Assembly (NCBI GenBank): GCA_024330185.1
Contig: JANDLV010000022.1
Span: 1-60,286 of the forward strand
Direction of reading: 5' to 3'
Source of the DNA: Candidatus Siliceabacter maunaloa
GTDB taxonomy: Bacteria; Actinomycetota; Thermoleophilia; Solirubrobacterales; Solirubrobacteraceae
Length of the DNA: 60,286 nt
A program made the translations under genes and the position numbers. The notes beneath the pieces are model-generated. The model had not been told where the DNA came from. It was given only the letters and a program-made list of their open reading frames with translations, and did not search any database. Shown here in pieces: positions 58,963 through 60,286 of this stretch. Position 1 is the stretch's first letter. The number at the start of each line of letters is the position of its first letter.

Positions 58963-60286
58963 ATGGATGCCCATAGGGGGACCGTGACCTACATCTATGA
59001 CAAGGTCAACCTGCTGGAGCGCCTGCGTGAACCCCAGGGCACCGAGACCGCGTTTAGCTATGACGACAACAACCAGCGCATCCTGACGGTCTATCCCAAC
59101 GGGTCCTCCCAGCGCGTGGACTACGACGACTCCGAACGCATCGAGACGGTGCGCTCGCGACGCTCGGGCAGCACAGGGCCGATCGTGCACGAGCTGGACT
59201 ACGACTACCGCGACCCGCTGTGCCAGGGCACCCCGCAGCAGTGCGATCGCGAGCTGGTCCAGACGGTGATCGACAAGCAGCGCGACCGCGAGACCGCCTA
59301 CACCTATGACCTGTTGGGCCGCCTCACCGACGCGAAGATCACCACCACCAACACCGACGAGACGTTGGAGAGCTTTGAGTACGGCTACGACAAGGCCTCC
59401 AACCGCACCCGCCAGGTCCACGACGACCAGACCACGACCTATGACTACAACCAAAACAACGAGCTGACGCGCAGCGACGCCGGCCTGCTGGAAGGCTCCA
59501 CGACCTATGACTACGACCCCGCCGGCAACCTCACCCAAAGCACCGCCGGCTTCCAAGCCGACTACAACGCCCAGGGCCAGACCACCCGGATGCAGGGCAC
59601 CGGCAGCCTGATCGACCAGGCGCTGGGCAGCGACCGCGAAGCGACCTTCGCCTACGCGGGCACCGACCAGACCCAACGCACCCAAAAGAACAGCACCCTG
59701 TTTACCGACAGCCTCTTCGGCCTGGCTTCCGAGACCACCGCCGGCGACGCGCAGTACTACACCCGCGACAACACGGGCCGCCTGATCTCCGTGCGCACCC
59801 CGCAGGGCAGCCACTACTACCTGACCGACAACATCGGCACGGTAGTCGCGCTCACCGGCCCCGGCGGGGACGTCTCGGCCAGCTACCGCTACGAGCCCTT
59901 CGGCCAGACCCAGGACACCACCGGCCAGCTCATCCAGCCCTACCGCTTCGCCGGCCAATACCTCGACACCCAGACCGGCCACTACAAGATCGGCCTGCGC
60001 TACTACAACCCCCAACTCGCACGCTGGACCCAACAAGACCCCCTCACCGGCTACACCGACCCCCGCCGCGCCAATCCCTACATCTACGCGAGTCAAAACC
60101 CCGTCAACAACACCGACCCCACGGGGGCTCATCCCCAGGGCGTGGGCGGACGAGCCTTCGCCGCGCTGGAGGAGAGAGTATTCGCTCCGTTCTTTCGCGG
60201 CGCCCAAAGCGCTGGAGTGGGATGTGTACAACTCCCTTTCCGCACTTCTCGGTCGCTATTTCTCCCCCCACCCTTCGGCGTGCTGA
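58963..60286 (+). CDS. RHS/YD-repeat protein, 5'-shortened and cut by the window end
   Basis: An open frame of ~441 codons with no stop before the right edge. Repeats of the YD type occur throughout: TYIYDKVNLLERLREP, TAFSYDDNNQR, TAYTYDLLGRLTD, FEYGYDKASNRT, TTYDYNQNN and TTYDYDPAGNLTQ. The conserved RHS core follows (YYLTDNIGTVVALTGPGGDVSASYRYEPFGQ and YRFAGQYLDTQTGHYKIGLRYYNPQLARWTQQDPL...NPYIYASQNPVNNTDPTG). The variable tip (after ~residue 388) begins AHPQGVGGRAFAALEERVF and runs off the window. There is no signal peptide or plug domain, so the N-terminal part seems lost. ATG 58963 or GTG 58984. Confidence 0.85.
   Translation, partial: MDAHRGTVTYIYDKVNLLERLREPQGTETAFSYDDNNQRILTVYPNGSSQRVDYDDSERIETVRSRRSGSTGPIVHELDYDYRDPLCQGTPQQCDRELVQTVIDKQRDRETAYTYDLLGRLTDAKITTTNTDETLESFEYGYDKASNRTRQVHDDQTTTYDYNQNNELTRSDAGLLEGSTTYDYDPAGNLTQSTAGFQADYNAQGQTTRMQGTGSLIDQALGSDREATFAYAGTDQTQRTQKNSTLFTDSLFGLASETTAGDAQYYTRDNTGRLISVRTPQGSHYYLTDNIGTVVALTGPGGDVSASYRYEPFGQTQDTTGQLIQPYRFAGQYLDTQTGHYKIGLRYYNPQLARWTQQDPLTGYTDPRRANPYIYASQNPVNNTDPTGAHPQGVGGRAFAALEERVFAPFFRGAQSAGVGCVQLPFRTSRSLFLPPPFGVL

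Overview
The window is a high-GC bacterial chromosome segment with dense coding on both strands. Gene families and order point to an actinobacterium, and Thermoleophilia/Solirubrobacterales is my best guess. The main clue is a set of minus-strand genes in an order common in Actinobacteria: rpmE, a DUF1385 membrane gene, prfA, prmC, an Sua5/YrdC gene, rpiB, glyA, a WecA/MraY-like transferase and the complete F1Fo ATP synthase operon. A deazaflavin (F420)-type reductase, a split methylmalonyl-CoA mutase and many GTG starts fit this. No rRNA, tRNA or CRISPR array was seen.

Layout. 1-5.6 kb is an accessory, decaying stretch: a frameshifted ECF sigma gene, a toxin-like/HTH pair, two SDR oxidoreductases around a 26-bp perfect palindrome, an NTF2-like protein, and at least four broken genes. 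5.7-13.3 kb is atpZ/I-B-E-F-H-A-G-D-C. 13.3-26 kb is an envelope block: a phosphodiesterase-like protein, an exported glycosidase-like protein, a TetR regulator, a DUF354 protein, phospholipid synthesis (pgsA, cdsA), a PAP2 phosphatase, a lipid kinase, a GT4 glycosyltransferase, an unusual TIM-barrel/CapD fusion, two sugar-nucleotide epimerases and a polyprenyl-phosphate sugar-phosphate transferase. 26-34 kb holds glyA-rpiB, a TPP-riboswitch-controlled thiC and the translation genes (Sua5, PrmC, RF1, L31). 34.4-38 kb is an ETF dehydrogenase-etfA-etfB operon behind a TetR-type operator.

38-45.7 kb mixes small membrane and zinc-ribbon proteins, the B12-binding subunit of methylmalonyl-CoA mutase, a P450, a GFA-family protein, a PCMT-like methyltransferase, a nucleoside hydrolase and a second methyltransferase. 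45.9-50.6 kb is a mobile or degraded island: an IS982-like transposase remnant, an IS3-family element with an internal stop, a hairpin-rich noncoding stretch, orphan gene fragments, a PIN-domain protein, a VOC protein and a ~100-nt inverted repeat. 50.6-58 kb is metabolic again: mutase large subunit, CuZn superoxide dismutase, HAD hydrolase, thiolase, leucyl aminopeptidase and a duplicated-DUF1990 protein. The end has a frameshifted Crp-like regulator, two matching palindromes and the 5'-shortened start of an RHS/YD-repeat gene that runs off the window.

How the genes work together. The ETF operon, thiolase and split mutase are consistent with acyl-CoA/propionyl-CoA oxidation feeding electrons to the quinone pool and the ATP synthase. 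The 15-26 kb block plausibly makes phospholipid and a polyprenyl-linked surface glycan. Broken genes are frequent (about ten). Those with single-base frameshifts could be real decay or assembly error, whereas those with internal deletions are likely real.
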